A stretch of DNA of 64,000 nucleotides from Poriferisodalis sp965226645 (GTDB lineage: Bacteria > Actinomycetota > Acidimicrobiia > Acidimicrobiales > Poriferisodalaceae). The DNA lies in the NCBI GenBank assembly GCA_965226645.1, contig CBDDDL010000003.1, forward strand, positions 620,001 to 684,000, written 5' to 3'. Of the stretch, positions 26,487 through 34,801 are shown one piece after another. The notes under the pieces are model-generated. The model was given only the letters and a program-made list of their open reading frames with translations. It searched no databases and had not been told where the DNA came from. Within the stretch, counting starts at the first letter, position 1; each line of letters starts with the position of its first letter. The translations under genes were made by a program, and so were the position numbers.

Positions 26487-26939
26487 GTGACTGCCCCTGA
26501 GACTGCTGACCCTACGACTACTGCCGTCAAGGCCACCAAGGCACCCGCGCGCACGAAGAAAGCTCCCGTAAAGCGAGCGACCTCAGCGAGCAACCGCAAC
26601 GGCGCTGCGGACCCGGCCGACGACGAACGCCGCCCGATCAAGATGCTCCATGACCGGCTGCTGGTCCGGCTGCCGAATGACGGCTCGGAGCGACGGAGCA
26701 GCGGCGGCATCCTCATTCCCGCGACTGCGCAGCAGCACAAGCGTCTTGTATGGGCCGAAGTGGTCGGTGCCGGGCCGAACGTGCGCAGTGCACAAGAGGG
26801 CGACAGGGTCCTGTTCAGCCCCGACGACCGTCACGAGGTCGAGGTGCACGGGGACGATTTCCTCATCTTGCGCGAACGCGATGTCCACGCCATCGCCGCA
26901 CCACGGATCGAGCCAGGCAGCACCGGCCTGTACTTGTAA
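26487..26939 (+). CDS. GroES-like (Cpn10) protein with Lys/Ala-rich N-terminal extension
   Basis: From GTG 26487 the product is 150 aa. Residues about 1-52 are low-complexity and Lys/Ala/Thr-rich (KAPARTKKAPVKRA). Residues 53-150 match a chaperonin-10 fold: IKMLHDRLLVRLP, SSGGILIPATAQ, GDRVLFSPDD, DDFLILRERDVHAI. Canonical GroES is about 97 aa and sits next to groEL; here there is no groEL and the gene lies 3 nt upstream of trpEG. A role as a true GroEL co-chaperonin is therefore uncertain. The start is supported by the TACCGT hexamer 7 nt upstream. Confidence 0.7.
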   Translation: MTAPETADPTTTAVKATKAPARTKKAPVKRATSASNRNGAADPADDERRPIKMLHDRLLVRLPNDGSERRSSGGILIPATAQQHKRLVWAEVVGAGPNVRSAQEGDRVLFSPDDRHEVEVHGDDFLILRERDVHAIAAPRIEPGSTGLYL

Positions 26940-26942
26940 GTC

Positions 26943-29150
26943 ATGCCGGCTTCCGAGCACGCTGCCGTTGTCCCCGGGATCGACGCGGTGTCGGTGACCG
27001 AGTTCCGAACGGCGGGTGGGATCTCGATCACCCTCACGGCGACCACCGTCGATGGCAACGCCGAAGTGGAAGACCTCGTCGACCGGCTGGACGAGGCTCG
27101 GGGCGTCTTGCTGTCGTCGAGCTACGAGTACCCAGGCCGCTACACGCGGTGGGACATGGGTTTCACCGACCCGCCGCTGGCCGTCACCAGCCGAGGCCAA
27201 GATGTACAGGTCACCGCCCTGAACGAGCGCGGGAAGGTGCTGCTGGAGCCGGTGCACGATGCACTCGCGCAACTCGGAGCAGTGGCAGGGATTGTCTCGT
27301 TGCGGCACGGCCCCGACGAGGTGTCCTGCACGATCGAGCGAGCTGAGCGCCGCTTCGCGGAGGAGGAACGAAGCCGCCAGCCTTCGACTTTCACTGTCGT
27401 CCGGGCGCTGGTGGACCTCTTCGCATGTGGCGATCCCCATCTGGGCCTCTACGGCGCATTCGGCTACGACCTGGCGTTCCAGTTCGAACCGATCGAGCTG
27501 ACGCTGCCGCGTCCGGAGCACCAACGCGACCTCGTGCTCTACCTGCCTGACGATCTGCTGATCGTCGACCACCAGGGCGGCATCGCGCAACGGCTTCACT
27601 ACGACTTCGAATTCGCAGGGCGCAGCACCCGCGACATCGCGGCTGGGGGAGATCGCGTTCCGTACGAGCCGGATTTCGACCTCGAGGCGAGGCGGGATCA
27701 CGAGCCAGGCGGCTACGCGGCGGGGGTTCGCGCTGCTCGCGAGTACTTCGCCAGGGGCGATCTGTTCGAGGTCGTCACGAGCCAGGTGTTCGCCGAACGC
27801 AGCGTCGAGCCGCCCTCAGAGCTGTTCCGCCGCCTCAAAGAACAGAACCCCTCTCCATACGGATTCCTGATCAATTTGGGGCGGTCGGCGCAAGCCGGTG
27901 AATGGCTCGTGGGCGCATCGCCTGAGATGTATGTGCGAGTCGAGGGCGACCGCGTCGAGACCTGCCCGATTTCGGGGACCATCGCCCGGGGGCAGGACCC
28001 AATCGACGATGCCTCGCAGATCCTCGCGCTGCTCAACTCGTCCAAAGACGAGTCCGAGCTGACCATGTGCACCGACGTGGACCGCAACGACAAGAGCCGG
28101 ATCTGCGTGCCCGGCTCGGTAAAGGTGATCGGCCGTCGCCAGATCGAGATGTACTCGCGCCTGATCCACACCGTCGATCACGTGGAAGGGCGCCTGCGAC
28201 CAGGCTTCGATGCGCTCGATGCGTTCCTGTCCCACACCTGGGCGGTGACGGTGACGGGCGCCCCGAAGACGGCCGCCATGATGTTCTTGGAACGCCACGA
28301 GCGCACCCCGCGGGCCTGGTACGGCGGCGCTGTCGGCAAGGTTGGCTTCGACGGCAGCCTGAACACGGGGCTCACCCTGCGCACCATCCGGGTCACCGAG
28401 GGGCATGCCGAGGTGCGCGTCGGAGCGACGCTGCTGTGGGAGTCCGATCCGGACGACGAGGAGTCCGAGACCGAGCTGAAGGCGTCGGCATTCCTGGACG
28501 CGATCCGGCGTCCCCGGATACCGCCGGCCGCGAGGGCCGTGCCTGCACTGCCGAGCCAGCGGCGAGTACTGCTGGTCGATCATCTGGATTCGTTCGTGCA
28601 CACGCTGGCGAACTACTTGCGCCAAACAGGTGCGAGCGTGGTGACGCGTCGGGCGGGCTTCCCGCACGACGAGGTCGCGGACTTCGACTTGGTGGTGCTG
28701 TCTCCCGGACCGGGTCGGCCAAACGACTTCGAAATCGGACCGTTGGTGCGCGCCACTCTCGATGCTGGCCTTCCGCTCTTCGGGGTGTGCCTGGGGCTGC
28801 AGGGAATCGTCGAGTACTTCGGTGGCGAGCTGGGCCAGCTCGCCACGCCGAAGCACGGCAAGCCCTCGGCCATCCGCGTTCTCGGCGGGCGCCTTCTCGA
28901 CGGTTTGCCCGCAGAGTTCCGCGCAGGCCGGTACCACTCGCTGTTCGCTCGACGCGCCGAAGTGCCCGACGAGCTGGAGGTCACGGCGGTGAGCCTCGAT
29001 GACGACATCGTGATGGCGGTTGAACATCGGGAGCTGCCCGTCGCAGCGGTTCAGTTCCATCCCGAGTCGATCATGTCGCTCGATGACGCTGTGGGCCTCG
29101 CATTGATCCACAATGCCGTAGCTCGCTTGGTGCCTGGTTGGAGGAGCTGA
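26943..29150 (+). CDS. trpEG: Fused anthranilate synthase, TrpE-TrpG
   Basis: The 735-aa protein joins the chorismate-binding component I (about residues 1-520; ISGTIARGQDP, RICVPGSVKVIGRR, TWAVTVTGAPKTAAM, WYGGAVGKVGFDG) to the glutaminase component II. The glutaminase (about 535-735) has VLSPGPGRP, nucleophile Cys in LFGVCLGLQG, and His/Glu in VQFHPESIMS. It converts chorismate and glutamine to anthranilate, the first committed step to tryptophan. The E-G fusion order is that seen in rhizobia and some actinobacteria. It starts 3 nt after the GroES-like stop, and its TGA overlaps the ygfZ start (TGATG). Confidence 0.93.
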   Translation: MPASEHAAVVPGIDAVSVTEFRTAGGISITLTATTVDGNAEVEDLVDRLDEARGVLLSSSYEYPGRYTRWDMGFTDPPLAVTSRGQDVQVTALNERGKVLLEPVHDALAQLGAVAGIVSLRHGPDEVSCTIERAERRFAEEERSRQPSTFTVVRALVDLFACGDPHLGLYGAFGYDLAFQFEPIELTLPRPEHQRDLVLYLPDDLLIVDHQGGIAQRLHYDFEFAGRSTRDIAAGGDRVPYEPDFDLEARRDHEPGGYAAGVRAAREYFARGDLFEVVTSQVFAERSVEPPSELFRRLKEQNPSPYGFLINLGRSAQAGEWLVGASPEMYVRVEGDRVETCPISGTIARGQDPIDDASQILALLNSSKDESELTMCTDVDRNDKSRICVPGSVKVIGRRQIEMYSRLIHTVDHVEGRLRPGFDALDAFLSHTWAVTVTGAPKTAAMMFLERHERTPRAWYGGAVGKVGFDGSLNTGLTLRTIRVTEGHAEVRVGATLLWESDPDDEESETELKASAFLDAIRRPRIPPAARAVPALPSQRRVLLVDHLDSFVHTLANYLRQTGASVVTRRAGFPHDEVADFDLVVLSPGPGRPNDFEIGPLVRATLDAGLPLFGVCLGLQGIVEYFGGELGQLATPKHGKPSAIRVLGGRLLDGLPAEFRAGRYHSLFARRAEVPDELEVTAVSLDDDIVMAVEHRELPVAAVQFHPESIMSLDDAVGLALIHNAVARLVPGWRS

Positions 29151-30031
29151 TGAGCCTGGAGCCCGTGTTCGATCGCCTTGTCGTGGCGAGCGTTCCGCGT
29201 GATGTCGTGGTGATGACCGGACCTGAAGCAGGGTCATATCTGCACGGTCAGATCTCTGCCGACGTGGCGGCGATGGCGCCGGGCGACAGCGCGCTGTCGT
29301 TCCTGCTGGAACCGCGAGGACGAGTTGAAGCGCTCTTCGGCATCTGCCGCGCTGGCCCCGACACCTACGTCGCCGACACCGAGCCCGGATTCGGCGAAGC
29401 GATGGCGGTTTCTCTGGAGCGGTTCAAGCTGCGCACCCGAGCCGACTTCGAGCTGCAGCAATGGCACATGCACGCAGTGCGGAGTCCTCACTCGACGAAA
29501 GGTTCAGCAGCGAGCGCAATGGCCACCGGACCCGCTGACGCGCCAGAGCACGTGATGCGGCCGACGAACTGGCCCCTGGCCAGTGGGTACGACGTGCTGA
29601 CACACCCCGGAAGCGTCACCGGAGGCAACGGGGATGGTGCCGAACGCCTTTCGGCTGACGAATTTGAAACACTGCGCATGGCCTTCGGCCTGCCGGCTAT
29701 GGGCTTGGAAATCCGGCCGGGCGACATTCCCAACGAGACCGGGCTCGTTGAACTTGCGGCGTCGTTTACCAAGGGCTGCTACCGCGGCCAGGAACTGGTC
29801 GAGCGGATCGATTCACGGTCGGGCGGACGCCGGGTTCTGCGTCGCGTCCGGTCTGAATTTGCGCTCGAGGCTGACGAACAGCTCTTCAATACAGAGGGAA
29901 TTCCGGTCGCGACACTGCGGAGCACGGCCAGCCTGGGAGAGATCACCGTGGGCTATGCGCTCGCACGTCGAGATGCAGCGGACGAGCTACACACCGTTAG
30001 CGGCAATCCAGTGCTGCTGGCAGCCATATAG
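29150..30031 (+). CDS. ygfZ: YgfZ/GcvT-like folate-binding protein
   Basis: The 293-aa protein shows the YgfZ signature KGCYRGQELVER (codons near 29771-29806) with the invariant Cys, and an N-terminal GcvT-like fold (GSYLHGQISADV). YgfZ/Iba57 family members assist folate-dependent maintenance or assembly of Fe-S enzymes such as MiaB. The ATG at 29150 is preferred to the TTG at 29138 because GGAGGAG lies just upstream and it overlaps the trpEG stop. Its location inside a trp cluster is unusual. Confidence 0.8.
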   Translation: MSLEPVFDRLVVASVPRDVVVMTGPEAGSYLHGQISADVAAMAPGDSALSFLLEPRGRVEALFGICRAGPDTYVADTEPGFGEAMAVSLERFKLRTRADFELQQWHMHAVRSPHSTKGSAASAMATGPADAPEHVMRPTNWPLASGYDVLTHPGSVTGGNGDGAERLSADEFETLRMAFGLPAMGLEIRPGDIPNETGLVELAASFTKGCYRGQELVERIDSRSGGRRVLRRVRSEFALEADEQLFNTEGIPVATLRSTASLGEITVGYALARRDAADELHTVSGNPVLLAAI

Positions 30032-30058
30032 ACCCCGTTCGCACACCGCCCACACGGG

Positions 30059-30064
30059 TACCCT
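30059..30064 (+). promoter_or_regulatory. -10-like TACCCT upstream of the ABM/trpC segment
   Basis: TACCCT lies in the 93-bp gap after ygfZ, inside the same ACGGGTACCCTC string found before hisD. A start about 7 nt downstream would leave a leader of roughly 55 nt before ATG 30125, which has an AGGAAG ribosome site at about 30112-30117. This suggests an internal promoter for the second half of the trp cluster. Confidence 0.4.
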
Positions 30065-30124
30065 CCCATCGCAACGACACGACGGCTTCTCATAGACAGC
30101 GTCACCGACCCAGGAAGCACCGAG

Positions 30125-30439
30125 ATGGCAAAGACCGCACTGCTGGCCAAGCTGACGGCGAAGGAAGGCAAGCGCGATGAGCTGCTTGCAGTCATCAGCG
30201 ACATCGGCATGAGCAACGCCGCCGGTGAGCCCGGCACCGAGGTGTATGCCGCACACAAGGATCAGAACGACGCCGACGTCGTGTGGTTCTACGAGCTGTA
30301 CAGCGACCAAGCTGCGCTTGAAGCCCACGGCGGTTCGGAGCAGATGAAGGTGTTCGGGCGGGCGATGAAAGACCTCATGGGCGGTCGGCCCGAGCTGACG
30401 TTCCTCGATCCTGCTGCCGCCAAGGGCCTCGAATTCTGA
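30125..30439 (+). CDS. Antibiotic biosynthesis monooxygenase (ABM) domain protein
   Basis: This 104-aa protein has the dimeric alpha-beta-barrel ABM fold: LLAKLTAKEGKRDELLAVI, EVYAAHKDQNDADVVWFYE and SDQAALEAHGGSEQMKVF are typical of the YgiN/putative quinol monooxygenase group. The biological substrate is unknown. It is co-directional with the trp genes and separated from trpC by 55 bp. A ribosome site AGGAAG precedes the ATG. Confidence 0.8.
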   Translation: MAKTALLAKLTAKEGKRDELLAVISDIGMSNAAGEPGTEVYAAHKDQNDADVVWFYELYSDQAALEAHGGSEQMKVFGRAMKDLMGGRPELTFLDPAAAKGLEF

Positions 30440-30494
30440 CGCCTGCGCCTGCCACAGTTGGCAGCGCCGGCACAACGACCATCACCTGACCCCA

Positions 30495-31337
30495 GTGACG
30501 TCGGCCACCTACCTCGACCGGATCATCGCCGAGCATCGGGCAGCGGCGTCTCGTGACGAACGACCGCTCGACGCGCTTCGTCGGGCGGCTCGTGCCATGG
30601 CTCCGCCGCGCTCGTTCCGGCAGGCGCTCGGAGTTGAGGGCCTGTCCGTGATCGCCGAGATCAAGCGCCGTTCGCCCTCGAGAGGCCCGCTGTTCGCTGA
30701 TCTTGACGCCGCGAGTCTGGCTCGCTCGTATAGCGATGGTGGTGCCGCCTGCCTCTCGGTGCTGACCGACGGTCCGAACTTCGGCGGCTCGGCGGACGAT
30801 CTCGCCGCAGCGCGCTCGGCGACCGCGCTGCCGACACTTCGCAAGGACTTCACGGTCTGCGAACGGGACATCCTCGATGCGCGCATCATGGGTGCCGACG
30901 CGGTGCTGCTGATCGCTGCAGCGCTCTCGGGCGAGGAGATCTCTTGCTTCATGACATTGGCTCGTGAGCTCGATCTCGACGTTCTGGTCGAGACCCACGA
31001 TGAGGCCGAGCTCGAGATCGCGCTCGCAGCAGGCGCTGATCTTGTGGGCGTAAACCAACGCGACCTCGCCACGTTCGAGGTGGATCACGAGCGGGCCGCC
31101 CGCATGGGCAGGCTGGTGCCGCCTGGGGTGACCTCGGTCGCCGAATCGGGCGTGCGCGGGCCAGATGACGCTGCGGCGCTTGCCGGTATCGGCTATGACG
31201 CAGTGCTTGTCGGGGAGAGCTTGGTCACCAGCGGCGACCCTGCGGCGGCTGTTGCCGCCCTGCGAGCGGCTGCGATGCAGAGCCAAAGCCAGAGCGAGGC
31301 AAGCCAGCCCGAGGAAAGGCAGGCGGCGTGTTCGTGA
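30495..31337 (+). CDS. trpC: Indole-3-glycerol-phosphate synthase
   Basis: This 280-aa TIM barrel closes the ring of CdRP to indoleglycerol phosphate with loss of CO2. It carries VIAEIKRRSPSRGPL (catalytic Lys and Glu), LRKDFTVCERDI, DAVLLIAAAL, VGVNQRDLATFEVD and VAESGVRGPDD. The GTG start gives a typical N terminus (TYLDRIIAEHR). Its 3' end overlaps trpF by 10 nt, implying translational coupling. trpD, which supplies its precursor's precursor, is not in the cluster. Confidence 0.95.
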   Translation: MTSATYLDRIIAEHRAAASRDERPLDALRRAARAMAPPRSFRQALGVEGLSVIAEIKRRSPSRGPLFADLDAASLARSYSDGGAACLSVLTDGPNFGGSADDLAAARSATALPTLRKDFTVCERDILDARIMGADAVLLIAAALSGEEISCFMTLARELDLDVLVETHDEAELEIALAAGADLVGVNQRDLATFEVDHERAARMGRLVPPGVTSVAESGVRGPDDAAALAGIGYDAVLVGESLVTSGDPAAAVAALRAAAMQSQSQSEASQPEERQAACS

Positions 31338-31999
31338 AAGTGTGCGGCGTCACAAATGAAGAGGATGCGCTGGTTGCTGTCGGGATGGGTACCGACGCGA
31401 TCGGGTTCAACTTCGTGCCTGGCTCGCCCCGTCAGATCTCACCCCGTCTGGCTCGAGACATCGTGCGTCGCCTCCCGGGCGGCATCGTTACCGTCGGTGT
31501 GTTTCGCAATGAGATGCCCGAGCGGGTCGTCCAGGTGATGGACGGCGCGGGCCTGCGGATGGCGCAGCTCCACGGCAACGAAACGGCCGCGAACAGTCTC
31601 TGGGTCGCAGAGCGGGTACCGGCGCTCATCAAGGTATTCGTGGCCGGCGACCCGAACGTCGAGCGTGTCCGGGACTACGGGGCCTCTGTTCTGCTCCTGG
31701 ACGGTCCCGATCCCGGCAGCGGGCGTATCTTCGATTGGCGGCAACTGGAGGGCCGCGACCGCGGCATTCGGCTGCTGCTCGCCGGCGGACTTCGACCGAG
31801 CAATGTGGCTCAAGCCATCGAGATCGTGCGCCCGTGGGGCGTCGACGTCGCCTCCGGCGTCGAATCCGAGCCGGGCCGCAAAGACGTTCTAGCGATGCGA
31901 GAGTTCATCTCGGCGGCCAAGGAGGCTGGTGCGTTGTACGAGGACACCGCAGACGAAGATCCGGCACCTGATACGCCGTACGACTGGCGGGACGATTGA
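31328..31999 (+). CDS. trpF: Phosphoribosylanthranilate isomerase
   Basis: This 223-aa TIM barrel isomerises PRA to CdRP. It has VKVCGVTNEEDA (catalytic Cys), DAIGFNFVPGSPRQI, MAQLHGNE, LLLAGGLRPSNV (catalytic Asp equivalent in the LLDGPDPGSGR region) and GVDVASGVESEPGRKD. It starts at a GTG inside trpC. A dedicated TrpF means that HisA here need not be a PriA-type bifunctional enzyme. About 20 C-terminal residues (DTADEDPAPDTPYDW) form an acidic tail beyond the usual end. Confidence 0.93.
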   Translation: MFVKVCGVTNEEDALVAVGMGTDAIGFNFVPGSPRQISPRLARDIVRRLPGGIVTVGVFRNEMPERVVQVMDGAGLRMAQLHGNETAANSLWVAERVPALIKVFVAGDPNVERVRDYGASVLLLDGPDPGSGRIFDWRQLEGRDRGIRLLLAGGLRPSNVAQAIEIVRPWGVDVASGVESEPGRKDVLAMREFISAAKEAGALYEDTADEDPAPDTPYDWRDD

Positions 32000-32041
32000 C
32001 ATGTATCGAGGCCAAAGACCCGGCGACATGGGGGTGGCGAC

Positions 32042-33241
32042 ATGGCGGCAGTGATGGGCGAGCCGACCCCGGATGGTCGCTTCGGCGACTTCGGAGGCCG
32101 CTATGTGCCCGAGACGCTGGTTGCAGCGTGCGAAGAGCTTGAGGCGGCCTTTCGGGAGGCGTGGGCCGACCCGGGTTTCATTTCGGATTTCGAAACCACG
32201 CTGCGCGACTTCGGCGGGCGACCCTCACCGCTGACCGAGTGCCGGAACTTGTCCAGCCAACTTGGCGTCCGCTTGCTGGCGAAACGCGAAGATCTGAATC
32301 ACACCGGCTCGCACAAGATCAACAACGTCATCGGACAGGCCCTGCTGGCACAGCGCATGGGAAAGACGCGGCTCGTCGCCGAGACGGGTGCGGGCCAGCA
32401 CGGGGTGGCGACGGCGACAGCCGCCGCGCTGCTCGGGATGGAATGCAAGGTGTACATGGGCGCGGTGGATGTCAGGCGCCAGGCGCTCAACGTGTTTCGA
32501 ATGCAACTGCTGGGCTCGGAGGTCGAGGCGGTCAATTCGGGCAGCAGAACCCTCAAGGACGCAGTCAACGAGGCGCTTCGCGACTGGGTTGCGACCGTCG
32601 AACACACGCACTATTGCCTCGGCTCGGTGATGGGACCTCATCCGTATCCGTGGATGGTGCGCACGTTCCACCACGTCATCGGCGATGAGGCCGCTGCCCA
32701 GTGCCATGAGCTGACCGGCGGCGACCCAGACGTCGTGGTGGCGTGCGTCGGCGGGGGCAGCAACGCCGCTGGCATTTTCTCGGGCTTCGCAGACGGAGAC
32801 GCCCGATTGGTGGGTGTCGAACCTGCCGGCGGCGCCGCTGTTGGTCGCGGAGTGCCTGGCGTTGTGCACGGCATGGTGAGCTACCTGATGCAGGACGAGG
32901 TGGGCCAGGTGCTTGAGGCCGAATCGATCTCAGCTGGCTTGGACTATCCGGGTGTCGGGCCCGAGCACGCCTACCTCGCAGCGATTGGCCGGGCCGAGTA
33001 CCCCAGCGTGACCGATGACGAGGTCGTCTCGGCGTTCATGCTGATGAGCCGCGCCGAGGGGATCATCCCGGCGCTGGAATGCGCCCACGCGCTGGCATGG
33101 ATTGTCCGAGAGGCGCCCAACATGGCTGGCCAGACCGTTCTCATGAACCTGTCCGGCCGTGGCGACAAAGACGTCGATCAGATGATGGACATCTTGCGTC
33201 CCGGTGATACGGAGGCCGGCACGCACGGGGAGCATCCGTGA
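32042..33241 (+). CDS. trpB: Tryptophan synthase beta chain
   Basis: This 399-aa PLP enzyme condenses indole with serine. It has GRPSPLTECRNL, NHTGSHKINNVIGQ with the Schiff-base Lys, ETGAGQHGVATATAAAL, the phosphate-binding GGGSNAAG, and the C-terminal LSGRGDKDVDQM. Length and motif order are those of TrpB1. ATG 32042 is followed by a second in-frame ATG at 32054. The stop overlaps the trpA GTG (GTGA). Confidence 0.96.
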   Translation: MAAVMGEPTPDGRFGDFGGRYVPETLVAACEELEAAFREAWADPGFISDFETTLRDFGGRPSPLTECRNLSSQLGVRLLAKREDLNHTGSHKINNVIGQALLAQRMGKTRLVAETGAGQHGVATATAAALLGMECKVYMGAVDVRRQALNVFRMQLLGSEVEAVNSGSRTLKDAVNEALRDWVATVEHTHYCLGSVMGPHPYPWMVRTFHHVIGDEAAAQCHELTGGDPDVVVACVGGGSNAAGIFSGFADGDARLVGVEPAGGAAVGRGVPGVVHGMVSYLMQDEVGQVLEAESISAGLDYPGVGPEHAYLAAIGRAEYPSVTDDEVVSAFMLMSRAEGIIPALECAHALAWIVREAPNMAGQTVLMNLSGRGDKDVDQMMDILRPGDTEAGTHGEHP

Positions 33242-34038
33242 GCGCGCCGGATACGGCAAGCGGGCCGCATGGCGCAATGGAATCGCACCTTCGGGCACGG
33301 CGCGACGGCGGCGGGAAGCTGCTTATCCCCTATGTCACCGGCGGCTATCCCGGCTGGATGCGTGCGGTCGAAGCGGCTGCTGCTGCGGGAGCCGACGCCA
33401 TCGAGATCGGAATTCCGTTCTCGGATCCGGTCATTGACGGTCCGGTGATCCAACAAGCCTCCACCGCAGCGCTTGACGCTGGGGTCACGCCGGCGTCGGT
33501 GCTGGAGGAGGCGCGAGGTCTCGACACCGGCATTCCCCACGCCGTGATGACCTACTACAACCTGTGCCACCACCAAGGCCACGAGCGTTTCGCTGCGGCA
33601 TTGGCCGAAGCAGCAGTGTCCGCCGCCATCCTGGCTGACCTTCCCTACGTGGAGGCCGGCGGTTGGCTGGAAGCCGCCGCCGCTGCGGGCATCGAGGCGA
33701 TCCTGCTTGCGGCGCCGACCACGCCCGAGCACCGCCTCGCAGAGCTGTGCGCGGCGTCTCGCGGTTTCGTCTATGCCGTCGGCCTGCTGGGTGTCACCGG
33801 CGAACGGGCGGCGCTGGCTCGAACTGCCATCGAGATCGCCGGACGCTGCAAAGCGGTGACCGACCGCCCCGTGCTGACCGGTGTCGGCATCGGATCGCCT
33901 GAACAGGCTGTCGAAGCCTGCGAAGTTTCCGACGGCGTGGCCATCGGGTCCGCAGTAGTGCGTACCCTCATGGCCGACGGCCCCGAGGCAGTAGGCGAAC
34001 TGGTGGCGACCTACCGATCGGCTCTGGATCGCGGTTGA
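33238..34038 (+). CDS. trpA: Tryptophan synthase alpha chain
   Basis: This 266-aa TIM barrel cleaves indoleglycerol phosphate and channels indole to TrpB. LIPYVTGGYPG, GADAIEIGIPFSDPVIDGPVIQ (catalytic Glu and Asp), YYNLCHHQG, LADLPYVEAGG and LTGVGIGSPEQ are conserved. It is translationally coupled to trpB through GTGA. The next gene starts 13 nt after its stop. Confidence 0.95.
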   Translation: MSAPDTASGPHGAMESHLRARRDGGGKLLIPYVTGGYPGWMRAVEAAAAAGADAIEIGIPFSDPVIDGPVIQQASTAALDAGVTPASVLEEARGLDTGIPHAVMTYYNLCHHQGHERFAAALAEAAVSAAILADLPYVEAGGWLEAAAAAGIEAILLAAPTTPEHRLAELCAASRGFVYAVGLLGVTGERAALARTAIEIAGRCKAVTDRPVLTGVGIGSPEQAVEACEVSDGVAIGSAVVRTLMADGPEAVGELVATYRSALDRG

Positions 34039-34051
34039 ACCTCGCTCACGG

Positions 34052-34423
34052 ATGAACCGATCACAGATGAGCACAGCGTTGGACCAGGATTGCGAGCTGT
34101 GCGAGGCAGCGCGTTTCACACACTGGTACTACGAGGACGAGCTGTGCTGGGTTGCCGACTGCGAGGTCTGCTCGACGCCGATGGTCGTGTGGAAGCAGCA
34201 CGGCACCGAGCCGCCCGTGGCCGAGTTGGAAGCAATGCTGGTCCGGCTGATCGAGGCGGGTGAACAGAGATTCGGGCCCGGCGGTGGGAACATCGATCAG
34301 GTGATGCGCCAGATCCCCGACCACTTCCACGCCCATTACCGCGACCGCAGCTGGGTGACGCGGCGCTGGCAGGAGCCGCCGAGCCGCTACACGGGCGTCG
34401 GCACGCCGCGGGCAACGACGTGA
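34052..34423 (+). CDS. Small HIT-like/zinc-motif protein
   Basis: The 123-aa product (or 118 aa from the second ATG at 34067) carries two CxxC pairs (C14-x2-C17 and C37-x2-C40) spaced like a zinc ribbon. A C-terminal HFHAHYRDR resembles the HxHxH signature of HIT-like nucleotide-binding proteins. PMVVWKQHGTEPP between them fits the HIT-like N-terminal half. Function is not known. It lies directly after trpA and its stop overlaps the next gene's GTG (GTGA), so it is cotranscribed with the trp genes and the cytochrome. Confidence 0.6.
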   Translation: MNRSQMSTALDQDCELCEAARFTHWYYEDELCWVADCEVCSTPMVVWKQHGTEPPVAELEAMLVRLIEAGEQRFGPGGGNIDQVMRQIPDHFHAHYRDRSWVTRRWQEPPSRYTGVGTPRATT

Positions 34424-34797
34424 CGGCAGCTCGATGCGCTCGGTCATTGCTAGCTGCGATCGTGCTCGTGCTATCTGCAAGCGTTGTCGCAAGTTGCGGC
34501 GGTGGCGACGCAAGCGAAGCCGACCTCGATGGGCTGCTGAAGGCGCTGGCGGTCGCCGACCCGGTGCTTGGCGGCGAGGTGTTCTCCGACAGCTGCTCGG
34601 TCTGCCACGGGAGCGAGGGCGGCGGTGGTGTGGGGGCAGCGCTGGGTGGAGTCAGCGAGCGCCTGAGCGAGCGGCAGCATTTCACGGTGGTGTGGAGCGG
34701 CCGAGGCTCGATGCCCCCGTTCGGTGGAATCCTCACTGACGAAGAGATTGCAGCGGTCGTCGCCTATCAGCGAAGCACCTTTGTCGTAGACGGTTGA
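34420..34797 (+). CDS. Lipoprotein c-type cytochrome
   Basis: The 125-aa precursor has a lipoprotein signal (SASVVASCGG, lipobox Cys near residue 26) and one haem-attachment motif, CSVCH. A Met ligand lies in RGSMPPFGG and a class I C-terminal helix in LTDEEIAAVVAYQRS. It should be a membrane-tethered electron carrier on the outer face of the membrane. GTG 34420 overlaps the upstream stop. The IS30 element begins only a few bases after its stop, so any original downstream partner has been separated. Confidence 0.8.
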   Translation: MTAARCARSLLAAIVLVLSASVVASCGGGDASEADLDGLLKALAVADPVLGGEVFSDSCSVCHGSEGGGGVGAALGGVSERLSERQHFTVVWSGRGSMPPFGGILTDEEIAAVVAYQRSTFVVDG

Positions 34798-34801
34798 GCC
34801 A

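Noticed and set aside
32001..32054. 17-codon ORF between trpF and trpB
   Set aside because: Unlike the his microORFs it does not overlap the trpF stop and overruns the trpB start, so coupling is not supported.
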